DNA from: Actinoallomurus spadix
GTDB taxonomy: Bacteria; Actinomycetota; Actinomycetes; Streptosporangiales; Streptosporangiaceae
Assembly (NCBI RefSeq): GCF_024055725.1
Contig: NZ_JAMXMX010000024.1
Span: forward strand, 60,188-124,187
DNA length: 64,000 nt
Direction: 5' to 3'
Under the pieces are notes generated by a model, which saw nothing but the letters and a program-made list of their open reading frames with translations, was not told the DNA's origin and made no database searches. How positions within the stretch are numbered: the stretch's first letter is position 1; the number at the start of each line of letters is the position of its first letter. Below are positions 16,661-25,508 of this stretch, one piece after another. Position numbers and translations under genes: made by a program.

Positions 16661-17443
16661 GTGCCGGGCTGGATCCGCACCTTCCAGGCCCGGCCCGCCG
16701 CGGCCACGCGGCTGATCTGCTTCCCCCATGCCGGCGGGTCGGCGGCGTTCTACCGGCCCTGGGCGCAGGCGGCCACGGACGTCGACGTCCGCATCGCGGA
16801 GTACCCCGGCCGGGCGGATCGCCTGTTCGAGCCCCTCGTCGACGACGCCCGCGAGGTCGCCCGTGCCGTCACCGAGGCGCTCGGGCCTCTCCTGGACCGG
16901 CCGGTCGCGCTGTTCGGGCACAGCATGGGGGCGACCATCGCCTACGAGACGGCCCGCCTCCTGGCCGCGCGCGGAACTCCGCCGGCGCACCTGTTCGTCT
17001 CCGCCTCCCGCGCCCCGCACGACCGTCCGGGCGGATCGCCGGAGGAGGTCCTTCACGACAAGCCCGACGACATCCTCGTCGCCGGCCTCGTCCGGCTCGG
17101 CGGCACGGACACGGAGACCCTCGCCGACCCGCAGCTGCGCGAACTCGTCCTCCCGTACGTCCGGAGCGACTTCCGGCTCCTCGAGTGCTACCGGCACGAG
17201 CCCGGCCCGCTCCTCGACGTCCCGATCACCGCCTTCACCGCGGACGCCGACCCGGTCGTCACATCCGCGCAGGCCGGACGCTGGGCCGAGCTGACCACCG
17301 GCGCGTTCACGCTGCGGGTCTACCCCGGCGACCACTTCTACCTGGTCCCCCACCAGGACGCGCTGCTGGCGGCGATCCGGGAACGAATCGCCGACCGACC
17401 CGGACCACCGCCCCTCCCGAGGAGAGACCGTGCCCACGACTGA
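16661..17443 (+). CDS. Type II thioesterase
   Basis: 260-residue alpha/beta hydrolase that clears mis-loaded acyl groups from carrier domains of PKS/NRPS lines. LICFPHAGGSAAFYRPW opens the fold, LFGHSMGATIAYE carries the nucleophile Ser, TADADPVVT the Asp, and GDHFYLVPH the catalytic His. It has the normal TEII length and no signal. The GTG at 16661 comes one base after the mbtH remnant, so it was part of the NRPS operon. With the NRPS gone it may now serve the PKS (inference). The gene appears intact although its upstream neighbours are not. Confidence 0.9.
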   Translation: MPGWIRTFQARPAAATRLICFPHAGGSAAFYRPWAQAATDVDVRIAEYPGRADRLFEPLVDDAREVARAVTEALGPLLDRPVALFGHSMGATIAYETARLLAARGTPPAHLFVSASRAPHDRPGGSPEEVLHDKPDDILVAGLVRLGGTDTETLADPQLRELVLPYVRSDFRLLECYRHEPGPLLDVPITAFTADADPVVTSAQAGRWAELTTGAFTLRVYPGDHFYLVPHQDALLAAIRERIADRPGPPPLPRRDRAHD

Positions 17444-17453
17444 TCCGGTCTGA
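17430..17453 (+). other. Abortive 7-codon ORF with good ribosome binding site
   Basis: GGAGAGA (17421-17427) precedes a GTG at 17430 that reads MPTTDPV then stop, overlapping the end of the TEII gene. This looks like the preserved start of a further operon gene whose body was lost, but it is too short to identify. The following 150 nt show no coding signal. Confidence 0.25.
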
Positions 17454-17560
17454 CTCCACCGATCAGCGGCCGGTGGGCGACGCCGCCGCGGTCGAGGCGC
17501 GGTGATCGTTTTCACACGAACCTCGTGCGCGCCGTCGCCGTCCGGCCGGAGGCCGTGAGC

Positions 17561-17595
17561 GGTGCGACCCGCCGGAAGCGCCGGCGGGCCGCACC
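17561..17595. terminator. Bidirectional terminator between TEII and sialidase-like gene
   Basis: A 15-bp stem with one mismatch and a 5-nt loop: GGTGCGACCCGCCGG (17561-17575) pairs with the segment 17581-17595. It lies between convergent genes. Confidence 0.75.
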
Positions 17596-17602
17596 GGCCC
17601 GG

Positions 17603-19066
17603 TCAGTTGTAGAAGGTCGCGCTGTGGACGTCGACCGGGTTGGCGCCGTCGCCGGTGGCCACGCCGTACACGGCCACGAAGGCCGAGCCGGTCGAGACCA
17701 GGCCGGTGTAGTCACCGAGCATCCGGCCGGAGCTCGTCGACGGCACCTTCCGCGCGTCGAACGGGCCCTCCACGTGCCGCTCGCGCCACGACCCGGACTT
17801 CGTGCAGTCCGCCGCGCAGGTCACGGCCCAGAAGTCGGTGGGCAGGGTGGCGGCGGACGTGTTGTGCCGGAAGTCGTAGTACGTGACCGCCACGGTGCCG
17901 CCGGGGGACACGGCGATCGCGGGCACCGCGGCCGAACCGGTGGGCGTCTTGTCCACGCGCACCGGCGTGGACCAGGTCTTCCCGTCGTCGGCGGACCGCG
18001 CGTACGCGACGTGGAACGTGCCGTCGGCGTCCTGACTCTGCCAGACCGCGTTCACCACCTTGCTGTTCGGCTGGGCCGCCAGCAGCGGCAGCGTCGCGTT
18101 GCGCACCGGGTCGCCCGAGCCGTCCGGGTCCGGGATCTTGGTGCCCACGGCGAACGGGGCCGCCACGTTCAGCGTCGGCGCCGACCACGTGGCACCGCCG
18201 TCCGTCGAGCGGATGACCTGGGTGGCGGCGGTGGTGTCGGTCTCTTGGTGCATGCCGATCAGCAGCGTCCCGTCGGCCATCGGCACCAGCTCGGTGCCGA
18301 TGGCGCCGCTGTTCGTCGGAACGTCGTACGCCTTCTTCGTCGTCCAGGTGCGCCCGTCGTCGGTCGACTTCGCCAGGTAGACCGGCTGCACCCAGCTGCC
18401 GTCCGCCCGGGTGTCGACCCGGTCCCACACCGCGTAGACCACGCCCGGGTGGTAGGGGTCGGCGGTGACCGCCGGGCGGTCGTTGAAGAACTCCGGGTCG
18501 TCGTCCCGCTGCAGGGTCACCGGGGCGTCCCAGTGCTCGCCGCCGTCCGCGGACCGCGACACCAGCATCGCCGTGACCTCACCGGTCCTCGACAGCGAGA
18601 ACGACGCGGCCACCGCCACACCGGACGGCGTGACCGTGACCCAGTGGTCCGTCGTGACGTCGTAGTCCCCGCCGTTCGCCGCGGTGCCGCCGTTGCAGCG
18701 GGAGAAGGCGGGCTGGTTCGCCGACCGGTGCCAGGTCGCGCCGTTGTCGTCGGACACGGCCGTGACGGCCCCGTTACTGCCGTACCGGTTCCACCGGTCC
18801 TGCTGGTAGACCGCGACGAGGTGCCCGGGTCGCTTCGGGTCCCGCGCCACCATGGGCTGGACCTCGGTGTTCGGGTTCAGCACGTACCCGTCGCCCTCGG
18901 GCGACCCACACCCCGCCGGCAGTGCGCTGGTCCCCGAGACCGGCACCACACTGGCAGGGTCGGAACCATCCGCGTACGCGGCCTGAGCCGCCATGGCGCA
19001 GGCGGCCACGGTGGCCGCCGCGATCAGCACTGACCTGGAACGTCGTTTCAACGGTGCCTTCCTCAT
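17603..19066 (-). CDS. Secreted sialidase-fold (BNR/Asp-box) protein
   Basis: 487 residues. A signal peptide is clear: charged KAPLKRRSRS, a hydrophobic run to AAQAAYA, then cleavage. At least five Asp-boxes (SxDxGxxW) are visible: SDDNGATW, SADGGEHW, STDDGRTW, STDGGATW and SADDGKTW. These mark a beta-propeller of the sialidase superfamily. The catalytic Arg triad/Tyr of true sialidases cannot be confirmed by eye, so exo-alpha-sialidase, another glycosidase or a non-enzymatic BNR protein are all possible. It is secreted and unanchored. It lies between the two lipid-biosynthesis blocks with no evident link to them. Confidence 0.8.
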   Translation of the reverse strand: MRKAPLKRRSRSVLIAAATVAACAMAAQAAYADGSDPASVVPVSGTSALPAGCGSPEGDGYVLNPNTEVQPMVARDPKRPGHLVAVYQQDRWNRYGSNGAVTAVSDDNGATWHRSANQPAFSRCNGGTAANGGDYDVTTDHWVTVTPSGVAVAASFSLSRTGEVTAMLVSRSADGGEHWDAPVTLQRDDDPEFFNDRPAVTADPYHPGVVYAVWDRVDTRADGSWVQPVYLAKSTDDGRTWTTKKAYDVPTNSGAIGTELVPMADGTLLIGMHQETDTTAATQVIRSTDGGATWSAPTLNVAAPFAVGTKIPDPDGSGDPVRNATLPLLAAQPNSKVVNAVWQSQDADGTFHVAYARSADDGKTWSTPVRVDKTPTGSAAVPAIAVSPGGTVAVTYYDFRHNTSAATLPTDFWAVTCAADCTKSGSWRERHVEGPFDARKVPSTSSGRMLGDYTGLVSTGSAFVAVYGVATGDGANPVDVHSATFYN

Positions 19067-19192
19067 CCTCGACAGGGGACGCCGCCGCCCGGCGGGGCAG
19101 CGTGTTCCCGAGAGGCGCCGAACGGCACGCCCGACGCTACAGCTCCAAGATCATCTTCGCCTCAAGATCGTTTAACTCGGCCGACCGGGTGT

Positions 19193-20434
19193 TCAGTGGG
19201 CGAGCCGTTCTTCGAGCTCCACCACGCAAGGATGCGCAGGCCACGTGGCGGCCATGCGTGCGTGAACGCGGGCGATCTCTCCGAGGGTCTTGGCACCTCC
19301 GGTCACCGAGGCGATCGCATGGGCATGCCGCAACTCCGCCGCCGCGGCGTCGGGTTCGCCCCCGGCCGCGAAGGCCGCAGCGGCTCGGACCCGGTACCAG
19401 GCGACCCACTCGGAATCGCGTACGGCAGGAGCCAGGGCCTCGATCGCGTCCGAGATGGTGTTCGCCGCGCGAACGAGAGCGGGCGAGCCGTCCGCCAGGT
19501 ACGCCAGGATGAGCCCCCGCTGCATCCGGAGAATCTCCGGCCCATAAAAGTAAAGGGAGTCCGGGCCGCCACCGGACGACCCACCGGCGAGGACCTGTTC
19601 GGCCTCACCTAGGGCCTGAAGCGCGCCGTCCCTGTCACCCATGATCGCGAGCGCGCGGCCTCGTTGCTGGATCGCGACGGTACGGGTTCCGGTGGCCGTG
19701 GCCGTCTCCGCGGCTGCCTCCGACAGGGCGACCATGGAGCCGATATCGCCTGTCACCCATGCCAGGTGGCCCTGCATGGACAGGGCGGTGGCCGCCAGGT
19801 CCGCGTCACCCGCCTGGATGCCGAGCCGCAGCGCCTGGTCGTACAGGGCTCCGGCGGCCTCGTGGCGGCCGGTGGCGGTATGGAGCCAGCCGCTGAACTG
19901 GGACGCTCCAGAGGCGACGGCCGCCAGGTCGTCGGCCAGACGACCGCGCGTCTCGCGGAGGATCCGAATGGTCAGCTTGAGCTGTTCCCCGGCCGGTTCG
20001 ATGATCGCCGCAGACCCGATCACGTCCTCGATACGACGCTGACCCGCGAGGGTCCCACTCAGGTCGGCGACGACGGCGGTGTCGACGCGCGATGGACGGC
20101 GCGCGGCCTGGATCAACCGCTCCTCATCGTCCGGGGTGTGCCGTCGGCCGCCGCCTCCCCCGCTCACGGCCGAAACCTCGCCACGGCGGACCGCCCTCGT
20201 GATCGAGGCCGCCTCCTCCAGCATGCTCAGCTCCACGCCGAGCGCGACGGCTAAAGCGGGGAGATGAACGGTCGGAATCCGCCCCCCGCGCTCGTACCGC
20301 GAGATGTCCCACCGCGTCAGGTTGGCTCGCGAGATCCCGTTGACCCGCGCGGCCAGGTCGGCTTGGGACAACCGCGCCTCGGCGCGTAGACGCGTGAGGA
20401 GTAGGGCGATGGGGAGTCGCGTCTGCTCATTCAT
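19193..20434 (-). CDS. XRE-family HTH regulator with TPR-like C-terminal domain
   Basis: 413 residues. The HTH lies at ~10-65 (LLTRLRAEARLSQADLAARV, ANLTRWDISRYERGGRIP). A Gly-rich linker (VSGGGGGRRH, ~95) and a helical repeat domain rich in Ala/Leu follow (~170-400). This layout resembles actinobacterial signalling regulators that bind a peptide or small molecule through TPR repeats. A perfect inverted repeat (20457-20477) lies 22 nt upstream of its ATG and may be its operator. Two small proteins of unknown function are encoded divergently. It is the only dedicated regulator between the two lipid blocks, so it is a candidate controller of them (inference only). Confidence 0.82.
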   Translation of the reverse strand: MNEQTRLPIALLLTRLRAEARLSQADLAARVNGISRANLTRWDISRYERGGRIPTVHLPALAVALGVELSMLEEAASITRAVRRGEVSAVSGGGGGRRHTPDDEERLIQAARRPSRVDTAVVADLSGTLAGQRRIEDVIGSAAIIEPAGEQLKLTIRILRETRGRLADDLAAVASGASQFSGWLHTATGRHEAAGALYDQALRLGIQAGDADLAATALSMQGHLAWVTGDIGSMVALSEAAAETATATGTRTVAIQQRGRALAIMGDRDGALQALGEAEQVLAGGSSGGGPDSLYFYGPEILRMQRGLILAYLADGSPALVRAANTISDAIEALAPAVRDSEWVAWYRVRAAAAFAAGGEPDAAAAELRHAHAIASVTGGAKTLGEIARVHARMAATWPAHPCVVELEERLAH

Positions 20435-20456
20435 GCGGCGGCTTTCGTCAGCTGCT

Positions 20457-20477
20457 GTGGGCCTGTCACCGGCCCAC
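20457..20477. promoter_or_regulatory. Perfect inverted repeat upstream of the XRE/TPR regulator
   Basis: GTGGGCC (20457-20463) and GGCCCAC (20471-20477) flank the 7-nt spacer TGTCACC. It lies between the divergent regulator and the small-protein operon. An operator is likely; a hairpin in the leader transcript is the alternative. Confidence 0.5.
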
Positions 20478-20562
20478 GGTCGGGGCTCCTCCCATCATGC
20501 CTCAGCGGAGGTGAGATGAGACACACGGTGACCGAGCGAACACGTAAGGCAAGGAGGATCGA

Positions 20563-20859
20563 ATGGGAGAGGAGAGCCCCGCCCACACGACCTGGAGCCA
20601 TGCGGACAAGGTCGATCGGCTGACCGCGCTGTGCCGGGAGCTGATCAAGCGCGGGGTCCGCGTCGAGATGAGCGACGCACGTCCGGCCTTGGCGGTGCGG
20701 CTCAGCCTGACGACGCCGCGTTTGTCGGTTCAGATGGTCGACGGTGCTTTCGTGTGGCGGCGCGACGACCTGGACCGGCACGCGGCCGACGATGTGGTCG
20801 GGGCCGCGCACCGGATCGCCACCTACCTCAAGGCACGCGGTGAGGACGGTGCGCCATGA
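20563..20859 (+). CDS. Small protein of unknown function
   Basis: 98 residues, not recognised. It is predicted soluble, with an amphipathic first half (ADKVDRLTALCRELIKRGVR) and a mixed alpha/beta second half (LSVQMVDGAFVWRRDD). The strong SD CAAGGAGGATCG supports the ATG at 20563. Its stop overlaps the start of the next small gene by ATGA, so the two form an operon. Such small pairs are often encoded opposite XRE/TPR regulators in actinomycetes, but I can assign no role. Confidence 0.65.
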   Translation: MGEESPAHTTWSHADKVDRLTALCRELIKRGVRVEMSDARPALAVRLSLTTPRLSVQMVDGAFVWRRDDLDRHAADDVVGAAHRIATYLKARGEDGAP

Positions 20860-21125
20860 CGGAGGCGGCTGCGGCGGACCGGCGTGTTCCTCCGGCGGTC
20901 ACGTCCCGCGAGCCTTCCAGCGGCTCGTGGGCGAGCCCTGACCCTGCCTGGGTGATCTCCCAGCGGTTCCCGGGCCTCATCTTCTGGTTCGGACGGTGCA
21001 CCCGGTCGTGGTGGGCGCTCGTGCGGACTCCGGCCGGGTGGCGGCTGGTCGAGGCCGCCGACGCCGACGAGCTCACCCGAGCGGTTCTCGATGCGCACAC
21101 CTGGCCGTGGCCCGGGACCACGTGA
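20856..21125 (+). CDS. Small protein of unknown function
   Basis: 89 residues, not recognised. It is Trp-rich (WVISQRFPGLIFWFGRCTRS, WWALV, HTWPWPG) and starts with a Pro/Ser/Ala-rich tail. It has no clear TM helix or signal peptide. Translation is coupled to the preceding gene through an ATGA overlap. The composition suggests a small folded domain, perhaps a partner of the upstream product. Confidence 0.6.
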   Translation: MTEAAAADRRVPPAVTSREPSSGSWASPDPAWVISQRFPGLIFWFGRCTRSWWALVRTPAGWRLVEAADADELTRAVLDAHTWPWPGTT

Positions 21126-21315
21126 TTCGGGACTCGGCCGCCGCTCTTGCCTCTTTGCCGTCTCAGCTGCTTCGTTGCCGTCGCAGGGGACTGGGTTTCG
21201 TCCCGCTTGTGTCCCCCATGCCGGCAACACCGGCGGCGAGCATCAGGAGGCGGGGGCGGCGAGCCGCTGGTCGATGGTCGGCGTGTTTGTCGGAGGGGGT
21301 CAATAGCATCCGCGA

Positions 21316-21858
21316 ATGACTGTCGATCAGGGTGATCAGCGCCTTCCCACGGCTGATGAGGAAGCGCGCTTCTGGGAGCTGCTCGAAGCGGCGTGGGCGC
21401 CGTTGGGTGACGACGTCGAGCAGGCGCGGCGGGCACTGGCGACCCGCGGTCCGGACGATGACGGCGACTCCGCGCTTCTCTCCGTCCTCGAGGGTGCCTT
21501 CGAAGGCTTCGTGCACAATCTGACGGAGCAGAGCCGGGACCTGTCGGCGGCGGAGCTGATCGATCTCGATCGGGTCCTGGAGCGGAAGCTCTTCGACATC
21601 GACCGCGCGGACATCCACGCCGTCACCGACGGCTCCGACGACGGCTTCCTGTACGCGCGGGGCTTCATCGTCGCCCTCGGGCGTGACTACTACGCCGCGG
21701 TGGTCCGCGATCCCGAGAAGGCCGTGCTGGACGCGGACTGCCAGGAGATGTGCTACTTCTTCGCGCAGCTGCACCACGAGCGGTTCGGTGACTTCCCGGC
21801 GACCGGTTCGGGCATCTCCCGCGAGTCGTGTTCGAATCCCGCAGGCTGGCACTCCTGA
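21316..21858 (+). CDS. DUF4240 domain protein
   Basis: 180 residues. The N-terminal helix EEARFWELLEAAWAPLG, the FVHNLTEQSRDLSAAELIDL segment and the later GFLYARGFIVALGRDYYAAV match my memory of DUF4240 proteins. It is cytoplasmic and of unknown function. The start at 21316 is the first good ATG. The upstream 190 nt (21126-21315) hold no other gene. It is followed by a very strong terminator. Confidence 0.72.
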   Translation: MTVDQGDQRLPTADEEARFWELLEAAWAPLGDDVEQARRALATRGPDDDGDSALLSVLEGAFEGFVHNLTEQSRDLSAAELIDLDRVLERKLFDIDRADIHAVTDGSDDGFLYARGFIVALGRDYYAAVVRDPEKAVLDADCQEMCYFFAQLHHERFGDFPATGSGISRESCSNPAGWHS

Positions 21859-21879
21859 CCCGACCCGCCGAACGCGAGT

Positions 21880-21901
21880 CCCCGCCCCGGCCGGGGCGGG
21901 G
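21880..21901. terminator. Perfect GC palindrome terminator
   Basis: Two perfect 11-nt arms (CCCCGCCCCGG and its complement) meet with no spacer. The site lies between the convergent DUF4240 and esterase genes and can act in both directions. Confidence 0.75.
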
Positions 21902-21906
21902 TGAGG

Positions 21907-22941
21907 TCAGACGCGCTTGGCGCCGATGGCGGACATCAGCTTGGGCCAGGCGGTGTGCATCTCCCGCTTCCAGGCGGGCCAGGAGTGCCGGCCGGCGCCG
22001 TAGATGTGCGAGGTGACCGGGACGCCGAGCTGCTGGGCCTTCTGGAGGAAGGTCACGTTCGTGGCGCCGACCATCCGCTCGCTGAGCAGGCCGATGTCCC
22101 ACGGCGCGGTGTTCGGGTCGTCGCCCGGGCCGGGCTTGCCCGTCGTGCCCGAGGAGATGTAGACGCCGGTGCCCTCGAGGCGCTGGATGAGGTACAGCGG
22201 GTCGTGCTGGCGCCAGTTGACGTCGTCGGCGCCCGGCACGCCCCAGATGCGGAACGGATCCGTGCCGTCGCCGGCGCCGACGATCGTGAACATCAGCAGC
22301 GCCGGCACACCCGGTGATCGCAGCGAGAGCACCCCGCTGTACGAGGCTGCGTACCGGTACAGGCCCGGGTAGCGCTCGGCGTACGTGATCGCGCCCTCGC
22401 CACCGGAGGAGTTGCCCATGACGGCGCGCGAGGTCCCGGCGTGGTAGGCGCGCTCCGCGATCTCCCGGACCTCGAAGTTGTGGAAGGTCTCCCACTGCGG
22501 GGTGCCGTACTTCCCGTAGTTGTACCAATTCGTGTAGGAGCCGTTCACGCCGCCCTCCGGCATGACGACCATGACGTTGTACTTGTACGCGTAGGTCTCG
22601 ATGTCGGTGCTGCGGGTCCACGACTGGTAGTGGTCGCGGCCGCCGTGCAGCGCGTACACCACCGGGTACCGCTTGGTGGTCGAGGTCTTCCAGCCCTTCG
22701 GCACCAGGATCCGCACCTTGACCGACTGGCCGAGCGCGACGGACTTGATCGTCAGATCGACCTCATGACTCGTCAGCCACTTCTGCGACGTGACGCGCGC
22801 CCCGTCGCTCGCCTTGGCGCTCTTCGGGACCTTGTTGCTCGGCTTGCTCGCCGCGTCGGCGGGTGCCGCGCCCACCATGGCGACGGCCAGGGCCGCGCCC
22901 ACGGTCGACGCGACGGCGCGGCGGAGCGGAGTACCTGGCAT
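21907..22941 (-). CDS. Secreted esterase-D/antigen-85-fold hydrolase or acyltransferase
   Basis: 344 residues. A signal peptide covers the first ~33 (RRAVASTVGAALAVAMVGAA, then ADAAS). The PF00756-type fold is shown by VVYALHGGRDHYQSW, VVMPEGGVNGSYTNWYNYG, the nucleophile in AVMGNSSGGEGAITYAERYP and the His in YGAGRHSWPAWKREM. In mycobacteria this family includes the Ag85 mycolyltransferases. Here it is encoded 2 nt after the MmpL stop (SD GGAGG before the ATG at 22941), in an operon with a FAAL. A role in transferring or releasing the exported lipid outside the membrane is plausible but inferred. A plain secreted esterase is the alternative. Confidence 0.85.
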   Translation of the reverse strand: MPGTPLRRAVASTVGAALAVAMVGAAPADAASKPSNKVPKSAKASDGARVTSQKWLTSHEVDLTIKSVALGQSVKVRILVPKGWKTSTTKRYPVVYALHGGRDHYQSWTRSTDIETYAYKYNVMVVMPEGGVNGSYTNWYNYGKYGTPQWETFHNFEVREIAERAYHAGTSRAVMGNSSGGEGAITYAERYPGLYRYAASYSGVLSLRSPGVPALLMFTIVGAGDGTDPFRIWGVPGADDVNWRQHDPLYLIQRLEGTGVYISSGTTGKPGPGDDPNTAPWDIGLLSERMVGATNVTFLQKAQQLGVPVTSHIYGAGRHSWPAWKREMHTAWPKLMSAIGAKRV

Positions 22942-22943
22942 GC

Positions 22944-25496
22944 TCAATCCTCCGGTGTCTTCCAGTGCCACCCGGGTCCATCCGGGTTGGGAACGATCTC
23001 TCGCTGAGGGCGGGGGGCGTTCCGGCCGCCGTCCGCCTCCTCGGGTGTCTCACGGGACGCCAGGGCCTGGCCGTTGACGGCCGCGACCCGGCGCAGGATC
23101 TCGTCGGCGAGCGTCGCCTCGGCCTGCTCACCCGTGATCGGCGGCCCGGCCGGCGCCGGGCGCTGCGGGACGGGTCGCCGTGCGCGCCGTTCCGCTCTCA
23201 GTTCGGCCAGTCGCTGTGCCTGCCGTGTCCGGGGTACGGGGGCCGCCGCGACGAGCGCGGGTTCCCGGAGGGCCTCGTCCACGGCGGGTGGGTCCTCCTC
23301 GACCGTGGCGGTGTCCGCGGCCGGTGGCGGTTCGTCGTGTTCACCGAGGTCGACGCGGGAGTGGAGGGCGCGCAGGGGACGGGGCAGCCACCAGTTCGCC
23401 GGGCCGAGGAAGCGCATCGTCGCCGGGACGAGCAGCATCCGGACGAGGGAGGCGTCGACGACGATCGCCGTGAACATGCCGACGCCGATGAGTTTGACCA
23501 GGGTGATCTCCGCAGTGGAGAACACCGCGATCACGACGAGGAACAGCAGCGCCGCGCTGGAGATGATGCCGCCCGTACGCTGCAGGCCGATGGCGACGGA
23601 CCGGGCGTTGTCCCGGGTCCGGTCCCACTCTTCGCGGACGCGGCTGAGCAGGAAGACCTCGTAGTCCATCGACAGGCCGAAGACGGTGAGCAGGACGAGG
23701 ATGAGGGTCGTCGGCTCGGTCGTACCGGTCGGGGTGAAGCGCAGCAGGCCCGCGAGGTGGCCGTCCTGGAACCCCCACACGATCGCGCCGAACGACGCGC
23801 CGAGGGACAGCAGGTTCATGGCGACGGCCTTGAGCGGCAGCACGATCGACCCGAACGCCAGGAACAGCAGCAGGAACGTGACCAGCCCGATCACCGCGCC
23901 GACCGCGGGCAGGCGGCGCCGCAGGCTGTTCATCATGTCCATCTGGGCGGCCGTCGGGCCGCCGACGTCGGCGTACAGGGCCTCCCGCCGCAGCGGGACG
24001 GCACGGATACGGCGCACGAGGTCGCGGGCCTCGTCGCTCATCGCGCCGTACCGGTGGCGGACGGAGATGCGCACCGCGGCGTACTTGTCGGCGTACCCGG
24101 TGATCCCCACGCTGGTGACGCCGGGCAGGTGCCGCAGGCGGTCCTCATAGCCGGTGATGAACGACGGCACCGGCCGCTTCTTCGACGGTACGAAGTTCTT
24201 CGGGATGAGGTCGCCGGACAGGACGACGTCGATCGGGTCCTTCGAGCCGGTGGGGAACTCCCGCTGGAACGCCTCGTACAGCTGGCGGTTCGGGCTGCTC
24301 GCCGGCAGCACGCGCACGTCGGTCAGGCCGAACCGTACGTGCAGGAACGGCGTCGTGAGCACGCCGAGGACGGCCATGACGCCGACGAAGAACAGGACCG
24401 GGTGGCGCATGACGCCGGTCGCCAGGCGGTACCACGGGCCGCTGTCGCGCCGCTCCGTCCGCGTCCGGCGGCGCCAGGGCATCCGGCCGAACTCCACCCG
24501 GGGGCCGAGCAGGGCGAGCAGCGCGGGCAGCAGGACGAGCGCGCCGGCGACCGCGACCGCGACGACCGCCATCCCGCCGAGGCCGACCGAGCGCAGGAAC
24601 ATCTGCGGGAACAGCAGCAGGCCGCTGAGCGCGGTCGTCACCGTGATGCCGGAGAAGGCGATCGTGCGGCCGGCGGTCGCCATCGTGTTCGCCAGGGCCG
24701 ACGGCCGGTCGGCGCCGCCCGCGAGCTCCTCCCGGAACCGGTTGACGACGAAGAGGGAGTAGTCGATCGCCAGGCCGAGGCCCATCATCGTGATGACCTC
24801 GGCGCTGAACGACGAGACGTCGGTGACCATCGTCAGCAGCCGCAGGACCGTGAACGCCCCGACGATGGAGAACGCGCCGACGACGAGCGGCAGCCAGAAT
24901 GCCCCGAGGCTGCCGAACACCACGAGCATCAGCACGAGCAGCACCGGGAAGGAGATCGTCTCGGCGCGAGCCAGGTCGCCCTGCGTCCGGGTGTTGAACT
25001 CCTTGGCCAGCGCCACGCCCCCGCCGACCCGTACGCTCAGGCCCGGCGCGCCGAACCGGTCCTTGATGACGTCGTACGACGCGGCCTTGGCCGGGTCGTC
25101 GCCGGCGAGCTGCACGGCGGCGAACGTCGCGTGCCGGTCCTTGGACGCGAGCTCGGTGACGCGCGGGGTCTGGCTCCAGTACGTCAGGACGTTGCGGATC
25201 CGGTTCCGCGGCAGGCGGGCGAGGGTCGTGGTGACCGCGCCGCGGAAGCGCGGGTCGTCGATGGTCAGCCGGTCGCTGCGGTAGATGACGAAGACGTCGG
25301 GCGTGGAGTTGCTGAAGTACTGCGCGGACAGCTTCGCGACGAGCGAGGACGAGGAGTGCGGGTCGTCGAAGCCGCCGCTCTTGAGCCGCGCGACCGCACC
25401 CGACCCCCACATGCCGGACAGGACCGCGAACGCCAGGCACAGGGCGAGACAGCTCAGCCGTCGTCGATGGACGAGACGTCCCAGCCCGGCGAACAT
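22944..25496 (-). CDS. MmpL-family RND lipid exporter
   Basis: 850 residues, two MMPL repeats. Each repeat has a periplasmic domain followed by a TM bundle. The Asp-Tyr proton-relay motifs are present in TM4 (GLGLAIDYSLFVVNRFREEL) and TM10 (FGLSMDYEVFLLSRVREEW), as in MmpL3. The single-pass N-terminus is followed by SGGFDDPHSSSS, typical of MmpL. The C-terminal ~140 residues are charged, cytoplasmic and end in NPDGPGWHWKTPED. It likely exports a lipid or lipid conjugate using proton motive force. It sits between the FAAL (12 nt upstream) and the secreted esterase-fold protein (2 nt downstream), a tight three-gene operon. Confidence 0.93.
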   Translation of the reverse strand: MFAGLGRLVHRRRLSCLALCLAFAVLSGMWGSGAVARLKSGGFDDPHSSSSLVAKLSAQYFSNSTPDVFVIYRSDRLTIDDPRFRGAVTTTLARLPRNRIRNVLTYWSQTPRVTELASKDRHATFAAVQLAGDDPAKAASYDVIKDRFGAPGLSVRVGGGVALAKEFNTRTQGDLARAETISFPVLLVLMLVVFGSLGAFWLPLVVGAFSIVGAFTVLRLLTMVTDVSSFSAEVITMMGLGLAIDYSLFVVNRFREELAGGADRPSALANTMATAGRTIAFSGITVTTALSGLLLFPQMFLRSVGLGGMAVVAVAVAGALVLLPALLALLGPRVEFGRMPWRRRTRTERRDSGPWYRLATGVMRHPVLFFVGVMAVLGVLTTPFLHVRFGLTDVRVLPASSPNRQLYEAFQREFPTGSKDPIDVVLSGDLIPKNFVPSKKRPVPSFITGYEDRLRHLPGVTSVGITGYADKYAAVRISVRHRYGAMSDEARDLVRRIRAVPLRREALYADVGGPTAAQMDMMNSLRRRLPAVGAVIGLVTFLLLFLAFGSIVLPLKAVAMNLLSLGASFGAIVWGFQDGHLAGLLRFTPTGTTEPTTLILVLLTVFGLSMDYEVFLLSRVREEWDRTRDNARSVAIGLQRTGGIISSAALLFLVVIAVFSTAEITLVKLIGVGMFTAIVVDASLVRMLLVPATMRFLGPANWWLPRPLRALHSRVDLGEHDEPPPAADTATVEEDPPAVDEALREPALVAAAPVPRTRQAQRLAELRAERRARRPVPQRPAPAGPPITGEQAEATLADEILRRVAAVNGQALASRETPEEADGGRNAPRPQREIVPNPDGPGWHWKTPED

Positions 25497-25508
25497 CGCT
25501 GCCCTTCG

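Noticed and set aside
17603..19066. Sialidase-like protein as a member of the lipid cluster
   Set aside because: It is secreted, set off by terminator hairpins and has no biosynthetic logic with the PKS/FAAL genes. Kept as a separate gene.
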